From Micromonospora narathiwatensis (lineage in GTDB: Bacteria; Actinomycetota; Actinomycetes; Mycobacteriales; Micromonosporaceae): DNA of 64,000 nt. The notes beneath the pieces were generated by a model. The model was not told where the DNA came from. It searched no databases and saw nothing but the letters and a program-made list of their open reading frames with translations. This document shows, piece by piece, positions 31,698 to 39,639 of the stretch (its first letter is position 1; every line of letters begins with the position of its first letter). The stretch is taken from the NCBI RefSeq assembly GCF_900089605.1, contig NZ_LT594324.1, forward strand, positions 5,580,001 to 5,644,000, given 5' to 3'. The position numbers were made by a program, and so were the translations under genes.

Positions 31698-32897
31698 TCA
31701 GAAGTCGGCGAAGAGGTAGGGGAGCGCGCGGGGGAAGAGGCGGCGTAGTTCGGTGGCGGCGTCCGCCGGGACCTCGCCGAGCCCCCGGATGGCGACCTCC
31801 GCCGGGTCCAGCACCCCGTACGCCAGGCCGGAGAGCCCGGCGGCGGTGAGCGTCGCGGTCGGGACGGTGCCCGCGCCGGCGGAGTCGCCGGGCAGCACCT
31901 CCAGCCGGCCGGTGGCGCCGTCGAGCAGGTGGGTGCCGGCGAGCCACCGGTCACCGACCAGCTCGACGTTGACCCGGCCGGCCCCGGCCGGCAGCCCGGC
32001 GAGCGCGTCCAGGCTGAGCAGCCGGGCCATCGGGGCGGGCGACCCGGGCCGGGACACCCGCGCCTCGACGTGCACCGCGAGGTCGGTCAGCCACAGCTCG
32101 GGCAGCTCGTCGGCGGGCAGGTGGACGCGGATCCGATCCACCTGGTCGACGTGGCGGGCGAAGAACTGGAGCAGCGCCGCCCGGGCGTACGGGTCGCCGG
32201 CGAGCAGGTCGTCGGCGATCAGCTCGCCGCCGTGGTCGTCGATGCGGTAGGTGACCGCGCCGACGGTCTCGCCGTCGCGTACGGCGGTGAGCAGCCAACG
32301 GTCGTCCCGGTCGCGCAGCCCGACCGCCCGGAAGTCGGGGAAGACCGCGAACCCGTGCCGCTCGTGCAGGCAGCGTTCGGTGTACGCGCGCCACGTCTCG
32401 TAGCCGGCGCCGATCCGTTTCCAGACCACCTCGCCGGGTAGCTCGGCGCGGAGCAGCGGGGCCAGGTCGGCCGGGGAGAAGACGGCGGTACGCCGGCGGG
32501 GCAGCCCGACATAGCCGAAGCGCTCGTAGAACGAGGCGCGGAACGGGTAGAGCGCGGTCAGCGTATGCCCCTCGGCCCGCATCTCGTCGAGGAGCTGGTG
32601 CAGCAGCGCCCGGACGTGGCCGCGCCGGCGGGCCAGCGGGTGGGTCGCCACCCCGGCCACGCCGGCCATCGGCAGGACGCGACCACGTAGGTTCTGCCGC
32701 ATCGGGACCGCCGAGACGGCGGCTGCCGTGACCCCGTCCTCCTCCACGACCAGCGTCCGGTTGCCCGCGTTGTACGGCAGGTACTCGCGGAACTGGTCGA
32801 TCCGGGACGCGACCATCGGCGACGCCTCGAACGCGTACGCCTGGAGCGGGAAGCTGTGGGTGAGGCGTTCCTCGGCGGCCAACCGGCGGATGATCAT
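31698..32897 (-). CDS. Eis-like GNAT N-acetyltransferase
   Basis: A 399-residue enzyme with the three-part architecture of Eis (enhanced intracellular survival) proteins: an N-terminal GNAT domain with acetyl-CoA motif VATHPLARRRGHVRALLHQLLDEM (about 84-107) and YPFRASFYERFGY, a middle GNAT-like domain and a C-terminal SCP2-like domain. It ends in LPYLFADF, with the free C-terminal Phe carboxylate that Eis enzymes use for catalysis. Eis proteins acetylate amines, including aminoglycosides and peptides; the substrate here is unknown. ATG 32897. No regulator is adjacent. Confidence 0.92.
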   Translation of the reverse strand: MIIRRLAAEERLTHSFPLQAYAFEASPMVASRIDQFREYLPYNAGNRTLVVEEDGVTAAAVSAVPMRQNLRGRVLPMAGVAGVATHPLARRRGHVRALLHQLLDEMRAEGHTLTALYPFRASFYERFGYVGLPRRRTAVFSPADLAPLLRAELPGEVVWKRIGAGYETWRAYTERCLHERHGFAVFPDFRAVGLRDRDDRWLLTAVRDGETVGAVTYRIDDHGGELIADDLLAGDPYARAALLQFFARHVDQVDRIRVHLPADELPELWLTDLAVHVEARVSRPGSPAPMARLLSLDALAGLPAGAGRVNVELVGDRWLAGTHLLDGATGRLEVLPGDSAGAGTVPTATLTAAGLSGLAYGVLDPAEVAIRGLGEVPADAATELRRLFPRALPYLFADF

Positions 32898-32945
32898 CTG
32901 CCCATCCCAACCCGGCGGGGCGAGCGGCGCAACCGGAATGGCCGG

Positions 32946-33638
32946 TCAGGTCACCGGCAGGTGCCGTACGTGCCGACGCCGGCGCAGCCGGGCGGTGGAC
33001 ACCCCAGCCACCGCGAGGACCAGCACGGCGGTCACCGCCACCGCGTGCAGCAGCCCCCGGGCCAGGTAGCCGTCGTCGGTGTGGTCGACCGCCCAGGTGG
33101 CGATCTCCCGGCTCGACCAGAACGGGGTGAGCCGGGCGCCCGAACCGGCCGGGTCGATCAGCATCTGCACCGCCACCACGGTGAGCAGCAGCAGGGTTCC
33201 CTCCAGCTCGCGCGGCAGCACCGCGCCGATCAGCATGCCAAACGGCGCGGCCACGGCGACGGCGCAGAGCATCGCCGCCGCCACCCCGCCGTACCGGAGG
33301 TCGGAGCCGTCGACGGCGACGAGCGCGAAGAAGGGTACGGCGATGGCGACGCCCAGCGCCCAGAGGCCGAGCATCCGCCCGAGGTAGAGGTGGTGCGGCC
33401 GGTAGCCGGCGAGGCGCAGCCGGGGCTCCAACTCGCGGGCCGCCCCGGTGGCGAAGAGCGCCGCGGTGCTCACCGCCCAGCTGATCCCGAGCAGCAACGC
33501 GCGTACGGACTGCCCGATGTAGGAGCCGCGCCGGATGAGGTAGAAGGCGAGCGGCATGAGCAGGAGCAGCAGGAGTACGCCCCGGCGGCGGATCAGCTCC
33601 CGCAGGGTCATCTCGGCGACGGTCATCAGCCGGTTCAC
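32946..33638 (-). CDS. ABC-2-type transporter permease subunit
   Basis: A 230-residue membrane protein with about six hydrophobic segments (LLLLLLMPLAFYLI; ALLLGISWAVSTAALF; GLWALGVAIAVPFFALVAV; AAMLCAVAVAAPFGMLIGAVL; LLLLTVVAVQMLI; LLHAVAVTAVLVLAVAGV), the ABC-2 export permease layout. Together with the adjacent HAAS-ABC ATPase it would form an exporter for a drug, lipid or peptide. GTG 33638 overlaps the ATPase gene's stop by 4 nt, so the two are made together. Confidence 0.85.
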   Translation of the reverse strand: MNRLMTVAEMTLRELIRRRGVLLLLLLMPLAFYLIRRGSYIGQSVRALLLGISWAVSTAALFATGAARELEPRLRLAGYRPHHLYLGRMLGLWALGVAIAVPFFALVAVDGSDLRYGGVAAAMLCAVAVAAPFGMLIGAVLPRELEGTLLLLTVVAVQMLIDPAGSGARLTPFWSSREIATWAVDHTDDGYLARGLLHAVAVTAVLVLAVAGVSTARLRRRRHVRHLPVT

Positions 33639-34453
33639 GGACGGCCTCCCGGTGTGGCGGGGGTGAGGTCGAGGACCAGGTCGACCCGGTCGAGTTGGTT
33701 GAGCAGGTGGGTCACCACGACGATCGCCCGGCCCTCGTCCCGCAACCGTAGGAGCTGGTCCCAGAAGTTGACGTAGGTGCCCCGGTCGAAGCCCTGGTAG
33801 GGCTCGTCCAGCAGCAGCACGTCCGGCTCGGTCAGGGTGGACAGGGTGAGGTTGAGCTTCTGCCGGGTGCCGCCGGAGAGTCGCCGGGCGAGCACCGCCT
33901 GGTCGGACTCCCAGCCGAGTTGGCGGGCCGCGACCCGCCCGGCTCGGCGCGCGGTGGCCCGGCCCATGCCCCGGCCGGCCCCGACCAGCACGAAGTGCTC
34001 GTCCGGCAGGAGGAAGTCGTCGGTGCCGCCCTGCTGCGGGCAGTAGCCCAACCGGCCGGACACGGTCACCTGCCCGCCGTCCGGGGACTCCACGCCGGCG
34101 CAGATCCGCAGGAAGGTGCTCTTGCCGCAGCCGTTGGCCCCGACGATCGCCGCGATCTGTCCGGCCCGGACGGTCAGCCCGGCGTCGTGCAGCACGGTCC
34201 GCCGGCCGTAGCGCTTGGTGATGCCCTCAGCGTGCAGCCGGACCGGCCCGGGGCGGGGCGCCGGGCGGGTGCCGACGCTCTCGGCGATCGCGGCGGCGTA
34301 CCGGTCCGGCGTGCCGAACACCGTCCACGGGTCGCCGCCGCCGTCCCGCAGGTGGGTGGCGGCCTCGGCGACCACGTGCCGGACGTCCTCGGTCGCCACC
34401 CGGCGCCGGTGCAGCTCGGCCCCGAACGCGTGCAGCCACTGGTCGGCGTTCAC
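33635..34453 (-). CDS. ABC ATPase with N-terminal HAAS-like domain
   Basis: A 272-residue ATPase. Residues 1-62 resemble the HAAS signalling domain usually encoded as a separate protein next to PadR genes (WLHAFGAELHRRRVATEDVRHVVAEAATHLRDGGGDPWTVFGTPDRYAAAIAES). The ABC domain follows: Walker A AAIVGANGCGKSTFLRICAG, Q-loop GYCPQQGG, signature RRLSGGTRQKLNLTL, Walker B DVLLLDEPYQGFD and H-loop VVVTHLLNQ. GTG 34453 overlaps the PadR stop as GTGA, and its own stop overlaps the permease start. It energises the ABC-2 permease. Confidence 0.88.
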   Translation of the reverse strand: MNADQWLHAFGAELHRRRVATEDVRHVVAEAATHLRDGGGDPWTVFGTPDRYAAAIAESVGTRPAPRPGPVRLHAEGITKRYGRRTVLHDAGLTVRAGQIAAIVGANGCGKSTFLRICAGVESPDGGQVTVSGRLGYCPQQGGTDDFLLPDEHFVLVGAGRGMGRATARRAGRVAARQLGWESDQAVLARRLSGGTRQKLNLTLSTLTEPDVLLLDEPYQGFDRGTYVNFWDQLLRLRDEGRAIVVVTHLLNQLDRVDLVLDLTPATPGGRP

Positions 34454-34788
34454 CCGTCGACTCCTCCCGTCACGATGGCGGTCACCGGCGTCACGAACGC
34501 CACCCAGTCGTGCCCGCCCCGGCTCAGGGCGGCGCGTCCGTGGTCGGTGATCCGGTAGTACTTGCGGGCCGGGCCGCTGGCTCCCTCGTGCCACTGCGCG
34601 GTGACCAGGCCGGCGCGTTGCAGCCGCAGCAGCACCGGGTAGAGGGTGCCGCCCTGGATCGGGCCGATGCCGGCCGCGTCGAGCGACTGGGCCAGCTCGT
34701 AGCCGTACGACTCGCGGTCGCGCAACAGGCCGAGGACGCAGAGGTCGAGCACTCCGCGTAACCACTGACCCCGCCGCTCGATCTCCAC
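34450..34788 (-). CDS. PadR-family regulator of the ABC operon
   Basis: A 112-residue repressor with the PadR winged helix: QWLRGVLDLCVLGLLRDRESYGYELAQSLDAAGIGPIQGGTLYPVLLRLQRAGLV, and the wing with ARKYYRITDHGRAAL. No long dimerisation helix, as in PadR-s2 proteins. GTG 34788 is selected; the frame is open to a TTG further up that lies in the operator. First gene of the PadR-ATPase-permease operon, all overlapping by 4 nt. It probably represses its own operon until a transported compound binds. Confidence 0.9.
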   Translation of the reverse strand: MEIERRGQWLRGVLDLCVLGLLRDRESYGYELAQSLDAAGIGPIQGGTLYPVLLRLQRAGLVTAQWHEGASGPARKYYRITDHGRAALSRGGHDWVAFVTPVTAIVTGGVDG

Positions 34789-34806
34789 GGCCGGAAGAGT
34801 AGCGGC

Positions 34807-34832
34807 ACTATCTAGATGGCACAACTATCTAG
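34807..34832. promoter_or_regulatory. Direct-repeat operator upstream of PadR gene
   Basis: ACTATCTAG occurs twice, at 34807-34815 and 34824-34832 (17 bp apart, about 1.5 turns), just upstream of the PadR start, in an unusually A+T-rich window. TAGATAGT on the minus strand could double as a -10 region. A likely PadR binding site. Confidence 0.55.
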
Positions 34833-34870
34833 TCGGGCGGAGGCCGCCCGTGCTGCGACGGGCGGCCGGT

Positions 34871-35590
34871 TCAGGCGGCGGTGACGTCGGACACCACGAC
34901 GGTGACGTTGTCCGGCGCGCCGGCCTGGTGGGCGAGCTTGACCAGCTGCTCGCCGCACTGCTGCCGATCGGGGTACGCCGCGAGCGTCGTGGCGATGGGG
35001 GGATCCTCCACGTAGTCGGACAGGCCGTCGCTGCACAGCAGCAGCCGGTCGCCGGGGACGAGGGTGAGCACCCCGATGGCCGGGGGCGTGTCCGAGCCCT
35101 GCACGGCGCGGGTGACCAGGGAGCGCTGCGGGTGGTGCCGCGCCTGGTCGGGGGAGAGCGCGCCCTGGTCGACCAGCGCCTGCACGAAGGTGTCGTCCCG
35201 GGTGAGCTGGGTCAGCTCGCCGTCGCGCAGCAGGTAGCAGCGGGAGTCGCCGACCTGGGCGAGGACCAGGGTGTCGCCGGCGAGCAGGCCGGCGGTCAGC
35301 GTCGTACCCATGCCGTCGCGGGCCGGGTCCACCGTGATGGCCGCCCGGATGCGCTGGTTGGCGGTGCTCACCACGGCGCGCAGCGCGTCGGCGGCCTCGT
35401 CGGGGACGTTCGGCGGGGTCAGCTCGTCGAGGATCCGGATGACGATCTCGCTCGCCACCTCGCCGGCGGGCAGCCCGCCCATCCCGTCGGCCACCGCCAC
35501 CAGGCGGTCACCGGCGAGAGCGGAGTCCTCGTTGTTGGTCCGGACGAGGCCGACGTCGTTGCGGATGGACGAGCGGAGGATCAGCGTCAT
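34871..35590 (-). CDS. PP2C-family serine/threonine phosphatase
   Basis: A 239-residue soluble protein phosphatase of the bacterial PP2C (PstP/Stp1-like) type. Metal-binding motifs are in order: VGLVRTNNEDSALAGDRLVAVADGMGG (about 13-39), GTTLTAGLLAGDTLVLAQVGDSRCYLLRDGELTQLTRDD (about 109-147), DRLLLCSDGLSDYV (about 190-203) and GAPDNVTVVVSDV at the end. It lacks a membrane anchor, unlike PstP. Substrates would be phospho-Ser/Thr proteins. It stands alone, upstream of no kinase. Confidence 0.93.
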   Translation of the reverse strand: MTLILRSSIRNDVGLVRTNNEDSALAGDRLVAVADGMGGLPAGEVASEIVIRILDELTPPNVPDEAADALRAVVSTANQRIRAAITVDPARDGMGTTLTAGLLAGDTLVLAQVGDSRCYLLRDGELTQLTRDDTFVQALVDQGALSPDQARHHPQRSLVTRAVQGSDTPPAIGVLTLVPGDRLLLCSDGLSDYVEDPPIATTLAAYPDRQQCGEQLVKLAHQAGAPDNVTVVVSDVTAA

Positions 35591-35667
35591 GGGTCAAGCT
35601 TGCCAAGAACACCCGCTCCGCGTCTCTACCGAGGTGCCGGGTCCGCTGAAAGAACTGCTGCCGTCTT

Positions 35668-36273
35668 TCATCCCGCGGACCTTTCGTCCACAGTGGCCGG
35701 TGTCGACCGGGCCCGGCGACGCGGGTACCGCAGCAGCAGGCTGGCGTGCACCTCCTCGTCGCCGACCGCGGCGTAGCTGTGCGGCACGTCGGAGGTCCAG
35801 CGCAGGTGGCCGCCGGCCGCGGCGGTCAGCGGGGCGTCCACCGGCCCGGCCCGCAGTACGCCGGCGAAGACGGTTATGTGCTCGGTCACCCCGGGTTGGT
35901 GCGCGGGGGAGAGCTGGCCGGGCCCGGGGATGACCCGCATCCGGTAGAGCTCGTAGGTCGCGTCAGCCTCGGTGAAGACCTCCAACAGGGTGGCGCTGAC
36001 CGCCGCGCCGCTGACCGTGGGCGTCGCCGCCGCTTCGGAGAGCACGGCGGTGAGCGGTACGCCGAGCTGCGCGGTGACCGCGTACAGGGTTTCCAGGGTC
36101 GGGTTGCGGGTGCCGTTCTCCAGCCCGGAGAGGGTGGCCTTCCCGATGCCCGCGAGCCGGGCCAGCGTGGAGAGGGACATGCCGCGTTCCTCGCGGAGGG
36201 CGCGGACCTGGCGTCCGACCGCCCCGGCGCCCGTGTCGGGCGTCCGGTCCCGGTCTGGTGGAGCTGCTGCCAT
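35668..36273 (-). CDS. XRE regulator with cupin sensor domain
   Basis: A 201-residue one-component regulator. The helix-turn-helix is at about 20-75 (VGRQVRALREERGMSLSTLARLAGIGKATLSGLENGTRNPTLETLYAV) and a cupin domain at about 100-190 (PGPGQLSPAHQPGVTEHITVFAGVLRAG...HLRWTSDVPHSYAAVGDEEVHASLLLRYPR). The family senses small metabolites. It is divergent from a BenE-type transporter with a perfect palindrome in the shared 90-bp gap, an arrangement that recurs in actinomycetes. ATG 36273. Confidence 0.92.
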   Translation of the reverse strand: MAAAPPDRDRTPDTGAGAVGRQVRALREERGMSLSTLARLAGIGKATLSGLENGTRNPTLETLYAVTAQLGVPLTAVLSEAAATPTVSGAAVSATLLEVFTEADATYELYRMRVIPGPGQLSPAHQPGVTEHITVFAGVLRAGPVDAPLTAAAGGHLRWTSDVPHSYAAVGDEEVHASLLLRYPRRRARSTPATVDERSAG

Positions 36274-36296
36274 CCGGCTATGGTGCTACACCGTGC

Positions 36297-36314
36297 CGTT
36301 CCGTAAACGGAACG
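36297..36314. promoter_or_regulatory. Palindromic operator of the XRE-cupin/BenE pair
   Basis: CGTTCCGT (36297-36304) and ACGGAACG (36307-36314) are perfect 8-bp inverted arms with a 2-bp centre, in the gap between starts 36273 (minus) and 36364 (plus). It is the best candidate for the XRE-cupin protein's binding site. Confidence 0.7.
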
Positions 36315-36363
36315 ACACCGCCGCCGGAGCGGCGGCGTGGAGGGCAACCCACGGGAGGATGGC

Positions 36364-37605
36364 GTGACCGGTCGGCTCCAACCCGTGCTGGCCGGGGTCG
36401 TGACGGCCCTCGTCGGCTTCGCCAGCTCGTTCACGGTAGTGCTCGCCGGGCTGCGGGCCGTGGGTGCCGACCAGGCACAGGCGGCCTCCGGCCTGCTCGC
36501 GCTCTGTGTCGCCACCGGCTGCTGTGCGGTCTGGCTGGGGCTGCGCCACCGGCTGCCGCTGGCGATCGCCTGGTCCACCCCGGGCGCGGCCCTGCTGGTC
36601 GCCACCGGCCCCGTGCCCGGCGGCTGGCCGGCGGCCGTCGGCGCGTTCCTGCTCACCGGCCTGCTGATCGCCGCCGCCGGACTGATCCCGGCGCTCGGCC
36701 GGGCGGTCGCCGCGATCCCCGGCCCGATCGCCAGCGCCATGCTCGCCGGGGTGCTGCTGCCACTGTGCACCGCGCCGGTCCGGGCCCTGGTCGAGGTGCC
36801 CCGGCTGGCCGGGCCGGTGGTGCTCGCCTGGCTGGTGCTGCACCGGTTCGCCCGTCGCTGGGCGGTGCCGGGCGCGCTGGCCGTGGCGGCGGTGGCGATC
36901 GCGCTGACCACGTCCGGGCCGGTCCGGGCGCACCTCGCCCCGACCGTCGCGCTGACCGCGCCGACCTGGACACTGCCCGCGGTGGTCGGGCTCGCGCTGC
37001 CGCTGTTCCTGGTCACCATGGCCGCGCAGAACGTGCCCGGGACGGCCGTCCTCGCCGGCTACGGCTACCGGGCCCCGCTGGGCTCCGCGCTCCGGGTGAC
37101 CGGGCTCGCCACCGCGCTCGGCGCCCCGGCCGGCGGGCACGCGGTGAACCTGGCCGCGATCACCGCCGCCCTGGCTGCCGGCCCGGACGCCCACCCCGAT
37201 CCGGACCGGCGCTGGATCGCCTCGGTGACCGCCGGGATCGGCATGGCGCTGCTCGGGCTGGGCGCCGGCGTGGCGACCGCCCTGGTGCTGCTCTCGCCGC
37301 CGGTCCTGGTCGAGGCGGTGGCCGGGCTCGCGCTGCTCGGCGCGCTGGCCGGCGCGGTCTCGGCGGCCGTCGCCGAGCCGGACGCCCGCGAGGCGGCGGT
37401 GGTCACCTTCGTGGTCACCGCCTCCGGGGTGAGCCTGCTCGGGGTGGGCGGCGCGTTCTGGGGTCTCGTCGCCGGCTGGCTGATGCTTCTGCTCTTCCGT
37501 CACCGGAAAACCGACCGGCCGACACCGCCCGCGGCGGACGGGTCGACACCGCCGGTGGCGGACCGTCCGGCGTCCGGGCCGGTCACCGCGACGCGGGCCG
37601 GCTGA
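36364..37605 (+). CDS. BenE-family benzoate/H+ symporter-like transporter
   Basis: A 413-residue membrane protein with about 11-12 helices of the BenE family: GVVTALVGFASSFTVVLAGLRAVGADQAQAASGLLALC at the start, GLRHRLPLAIAWSTPGAALLVATG, IPGPIASAMLAGVLLPLC, and the characteristic FLVTMAAQNVPGTAVLAGYGYRAPLGSALRVTGLATALGAPAGGHAVNLAAITAAL. It would import benzoate or another aromatic acid with protons. GTG 36364 follows GGGAGGATG. The last 35 residues are a Pro/Thr-rich tail. Control by the divergent XRE-cupin protein is likely. Confidence 0.93.
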   Translation: MTGRLQPVLAGVVTALVGFASSFTVVLAGLRAVGADQAQAASGLLALCVATGCCAVWLGLRHRLPLAIAWSTPGAALLVATGPVPGGWPAAVGAFLLTGLLIAAAGLIPALGRAVAAIPGPIASAMLAGVLLPLCTAPVRALVEVPRLAGPVVLAWLVLHRFARRWAVPGALAVAAVAIALTTSGPVRAHLAPTVALTAPTWTLPAVVGLALPLFLVTMAAQNVPGTAVLAGYGYRAPLGSALRVTGLATALGAPAGGHAVNLAAITAALAAGPDAHPDPDRRWIASVTAGIGMALLGLGAGVATALVLLSPPVLVEAVAGLALLGALAGAVSAAVAEPDAREAAVVTFVVTASGVSLLGVGGAFWGLVAGWLMLLLFRHRKTDRPTPPAADGSTPPVADRPASGPVTATRAG

Positions 37606-37652
37606 TCAGGGCGTCGCCTGGGCCTCGGCGTTCCGGCCGGCGATACGCCCGG

Positions 37653-38018
37653 TCACTCCGCCGCGGGCAGCTCCGCGGCCGGCACGTCGAGGCGTACGCC
37701 CTGGTCGGTGACGGCGGCGATCTGGTCGGCCGGTACGTAGACCGCGCCGGTCCGGGCCAGTTCGGTGGAGACCTTCAGGTAGCCGGTGCGCAGCAGCCGG
37801 GCGGCCAGGTCGGCGGGGACGTCCGGTTCGTCGACCGCCGCCGACTCGATCAGCTCGTCCAGGCTGCCGCCCGGGTCGACCCCGGCGGGCGCCTGTACGG
37901 TCACCGCGTTCGGGTCGCCGCGCTGGACGAGATCCACGGTGCCGACCTCGACGCCGGCCGAGTCGAGCACCCGGGTGCCGGTGGTGACCCGGGAGATGGT
38001 CTTCTGCTGCTGGCTCAT
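37653..38018 (-). CDS. PRC-barrel-like hypothetical protein
   Basis: A 121-residue acidic protein with a pattern similar to PRC-barrel domains: ISRVTTGTRVLDSAGVEVGTVDLVQRGDPNAVTV (about 8-41), then ADLAARLLRTGYLKVSTELARTGAVYVPADQIAAVTDQGVRLDV. PRC-barrel proteins bind RNA or photosynthetic/membrane partners, but small stand-alone ones in actinomycetes have no known role. ATG 38018. It converges with the BenE gene and stands upstream of nothing obvious. Confidence 0.7.
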   Translation of the reverse strand: MSQQQKTISRVTTGTRVLDSAGVEVGTVDLVQRGDPNAVTVQAPAGVDPGGSLDELIESAAVDEPDVPADLAARLLRTGYLKVSTELARTGAVYVPADQIAAVTDQGVRLDVPAAELPAAE

Positions 38019-38067
38019 GCAGGCGCGGTTCCCGGGTCGGCCCGGCGCTAAACAGGCCGGCCCGGCG

Positions 38068-38316
38068 CTAGACGGGCGGGGTCCAGCCGCTCGGCGGGCG
38101 GGGTGAGAGTTCGCGCCAGGTGTCCGGTCCCTCCATCAGCGCCCGGATCGTGTCCTCCGCCTCCTCCACGCTGTCGTACTCGTAGAACCGGGAGATTCCC
38201 TCGGCGCCGCCGGCGCGCTGCTCGACGTGCCAGCGGTCGCCGTCCACCCGCAGGAAGACGTCCCGCCGGGCCAGCCGCCCCCATTTCCCGTTCCACCAGT
38301 GCCTGCGCTGCTCCAT
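38068..38316 (-). CDS. Small hypothetical protein under a LexA-type box
   Basis: An 82-residue acidic protein (RRHWWNGKWGRLARRDVFLRVDGDRWHVEQRAGG...FYEYDSVEEAEDTIRALMEGPDTWREL). Its beta-beta-alpha pattern suggests a small alpha/beta fold; no family is recognised. A perfect LexA box lies 14-29 bp upstream of ATG 38316, so it is probably induced after DNA damage. No SOS gene with known function adjoins. Other starts in the longer open frame are unlikely because they would lie upstream of the operator. Confidence 0.8.
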   Translation of the reverse strand: MEQRRHWWNGKWGRLARRDVFLRVDGDRWHVEQRAGGAEGISRFYEYDSVEEAEDTIRALMEGPDTWRELSPRPPSGWTPPV

Positions 38317-38329
38317 GACCGGGACTCTA

Positions 38330-38345
38330 TCGAACATGTGTTCGA
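38330..38345. promoter_or_regulatory. LexA (SOS) box, perfect match
   Basis: TCGAACATGTGTTCGA (38330-38345) fits the actinobacterial LexA consensus TCGAAC-N4-GTTCGA at every fixed position and is fully palindromic apart from none of its arms. It lies 14 bp upstream of the small-protein start at 38316 (minus strand). Confidence 0.85.
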
Positions 38346-38396
38346 CACACGTCGGCCCCCATGGGATTCCCACGGGGGCCGGGTGCAGGCGGTACG

Positions 38397-38867
38397 TCAG
38401 CGTGGGGCGGGCGGCTCCTGCCGGCGGCCCAGCACGTCGTCCAGCGCGCCCCGCTGGGCCGGCGTGGACTGGTTGCCGGCGAGCAGTGCGTCCCGGATCT
38501 CGGTGAGCAGCTTGATCTCCTCGCTGGGGGCCTTCGGCGGCGGCTCCTCGCCGCGCCTGCGCCGCTCGGCGAGCCTGTTCATCGGGTAGACGACGAGGAA
38601 GTAGAGCGCCGCCGCGGTGAGCAGGAAGGTGATCACCGCGTTGACGAAGGCGATCCAGTCGAACGAAATGCCCCGGAACTCGGGTGCGGTGCCCGCCAGC
38701 CCCTTGCTGCTGCCGGTGAGCAGCAGTACGAACACCCGGATCAGCGGATCCAGGAACGACTTGGTGAGCTGGGTGACCACGCCGGTGAACGCGGCGCCGA
38801 TGACGACACCGACCGCCAGATCGACGACGTTGCCGCGCATGATGAAGTCTTTGAAGCCCTTGAGCAT
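38397..38867 (-). CDS. mscL: Large-conductance mechanosensitive channel MscL
   Basis: A 156-residue channel subunit that opens under membrane tension to release solutes on osmotic downshock. The N-terminal amphipathic and pore helix is textbook (MLKGFKDFIMRGNVVDLAVGVVIGAAFTGVVTQL), the second helix is about 72-95 (FVNAVITFLLTAAALYFLVVYPM) and the cytoplasmic tail (NRLAERRRRGEEPPPKAPSEEIKLLTEIRDALL) is typical for the family. It assembles as a pentamer. ATG 38867. It lies between the SOS-box gene and the GntR gene. Confidence 0.97.
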   Translation of the reverse strand: MLKGFKDFIMRGNVVDLAVGVVIGAAFTGVVTQLTKSFLDPLIRVFVLLLTGSSKGLAGTAPEFRGISFDWIAFVNAVITFLLTAAALYFLVVYPMNRLAERRRRGEEPPPKAPSEEIKLLTEIRDALLAGNQSTPAQRGALDDVLGRRQEPPAPR

Positions 38868-38906
38868 CCGCTCTCCCGTGCTGTCCGGTATCTCGACCGG
38901 GACAAC

Positions 38907-39590
38907 CTATGCCCCGGAGGGGGGTTCCAGAAAAGCACCGGCCTCGATCGCCGCCCGCGCCGGATCGCCGTCCCGGATCGCCTCGACCAGCCGGCCGTGG
39001 TCGACGTACCGCTCGGGTTCCAGCGCGTCGCCCATCGCGTGGGCGACGGTGCTGCGCAGCGCGGCGCCGACCGACGCGTACAGCTCGGCCAGCATGCCGT
39101 TGTGCGCGGCGGCCACGACCGCGCTGTGCAGCGCGGCGTCCGCCTCGACGAACTCGTCCACCCGGCCGGACCGCCAGGCGACCTCCCGGGCGTCGAGCGC
39201 GGCGTCGAGCGCCGCCAGGTCCGCCGGGGTACGCCGCAGCGCGGCGAGCCGGGCCGCCTCCACCTCGAAGGCGCGGCGGACCTCGACCACCTCGGCCATC
39301 CGGTCGTCGGTGAGTCGGCGGGCCACCACCGGGGCCAGCTCGTCGGTCGACACCACGTACGTTCCGGAGCCCTGGCGGCACTCCAGCACCCCGGCGTGCA
39401 CCAGCGCGCGGACCGCCTCCCGGACCGTGTTGCGCCCGACGCCGAGCGCGGCGACGAGCTGCGGCTCGGTGGGGATGCGCCCGCCCACCGGCCACTCGCC
39501 GCCGAGGATCCGGGCCCGGAGCTGTTCGATCGTCTGGCGTACCCGGTGGCCGCGCGGGGGCACGGCGACGGAGTCGAGGGCACGTGTCAC
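38907..39590 (-). CDS. FadR-subfamily GntR regulator
   Basis: A 227-residue repressor. The winged helix is at about 15-80 (IEQLRARILGGEWPVGGRIPTEPQLVAALGVGRNTVREAVRALVHAGVLECRQGSGTYVV). The C-terminal FCD domain (about 95-220) carries the Asp/His positions that bind a metal-linked carboxylate ligand (VEADAALHSAVVAAAHNGML...YVDHGRLVEAIRDGDPARA). It is divergent from the MFS transporter 39640, with 49 bp between starts. GTG 39590. It probably represses the transporter until its ligand is present. Confidence 0.93.
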   Translation of the reverse strand: MTRALDSVAVPPRGHRVRQTIEQLRARILGGEWPVGGRIPTEPQLVAALGVGRNTVREAVRALVHAGVLECRQGSGTYVVSTDELAPVVARRLTDDRMAEVVEVRRAFEVEAARLAALRRTPADLAALDAALDAREVAWRSGRVDEFVEADAALHSAVVAAAHNGMLAELYASVGAALRSTVAHAMGDALEPERYVDHGRLVEAIRDGDPARAAIEAGAFLEPPSGA

Positions 39591-39639
39591 GGGTTACAAC
39601 TCCTCCCGAAATTCATCCCATGATTGTAGGTTGGAGGTC
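39591..39639. promoter_or_regulatory. Shared promoter/operator of GntR-MFS pair
   Basis: The 49-bp gap between divergent starts holds A+T-rich sequence with ATTGTAGGTTGG (39623-39634) and TTACAAC (39594-39600) in opposite orientation, which could be half-sites of a FadR-type operator. A TTGGAGGTC ribosome site precedes the MFS start. Confidence 0.4.
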
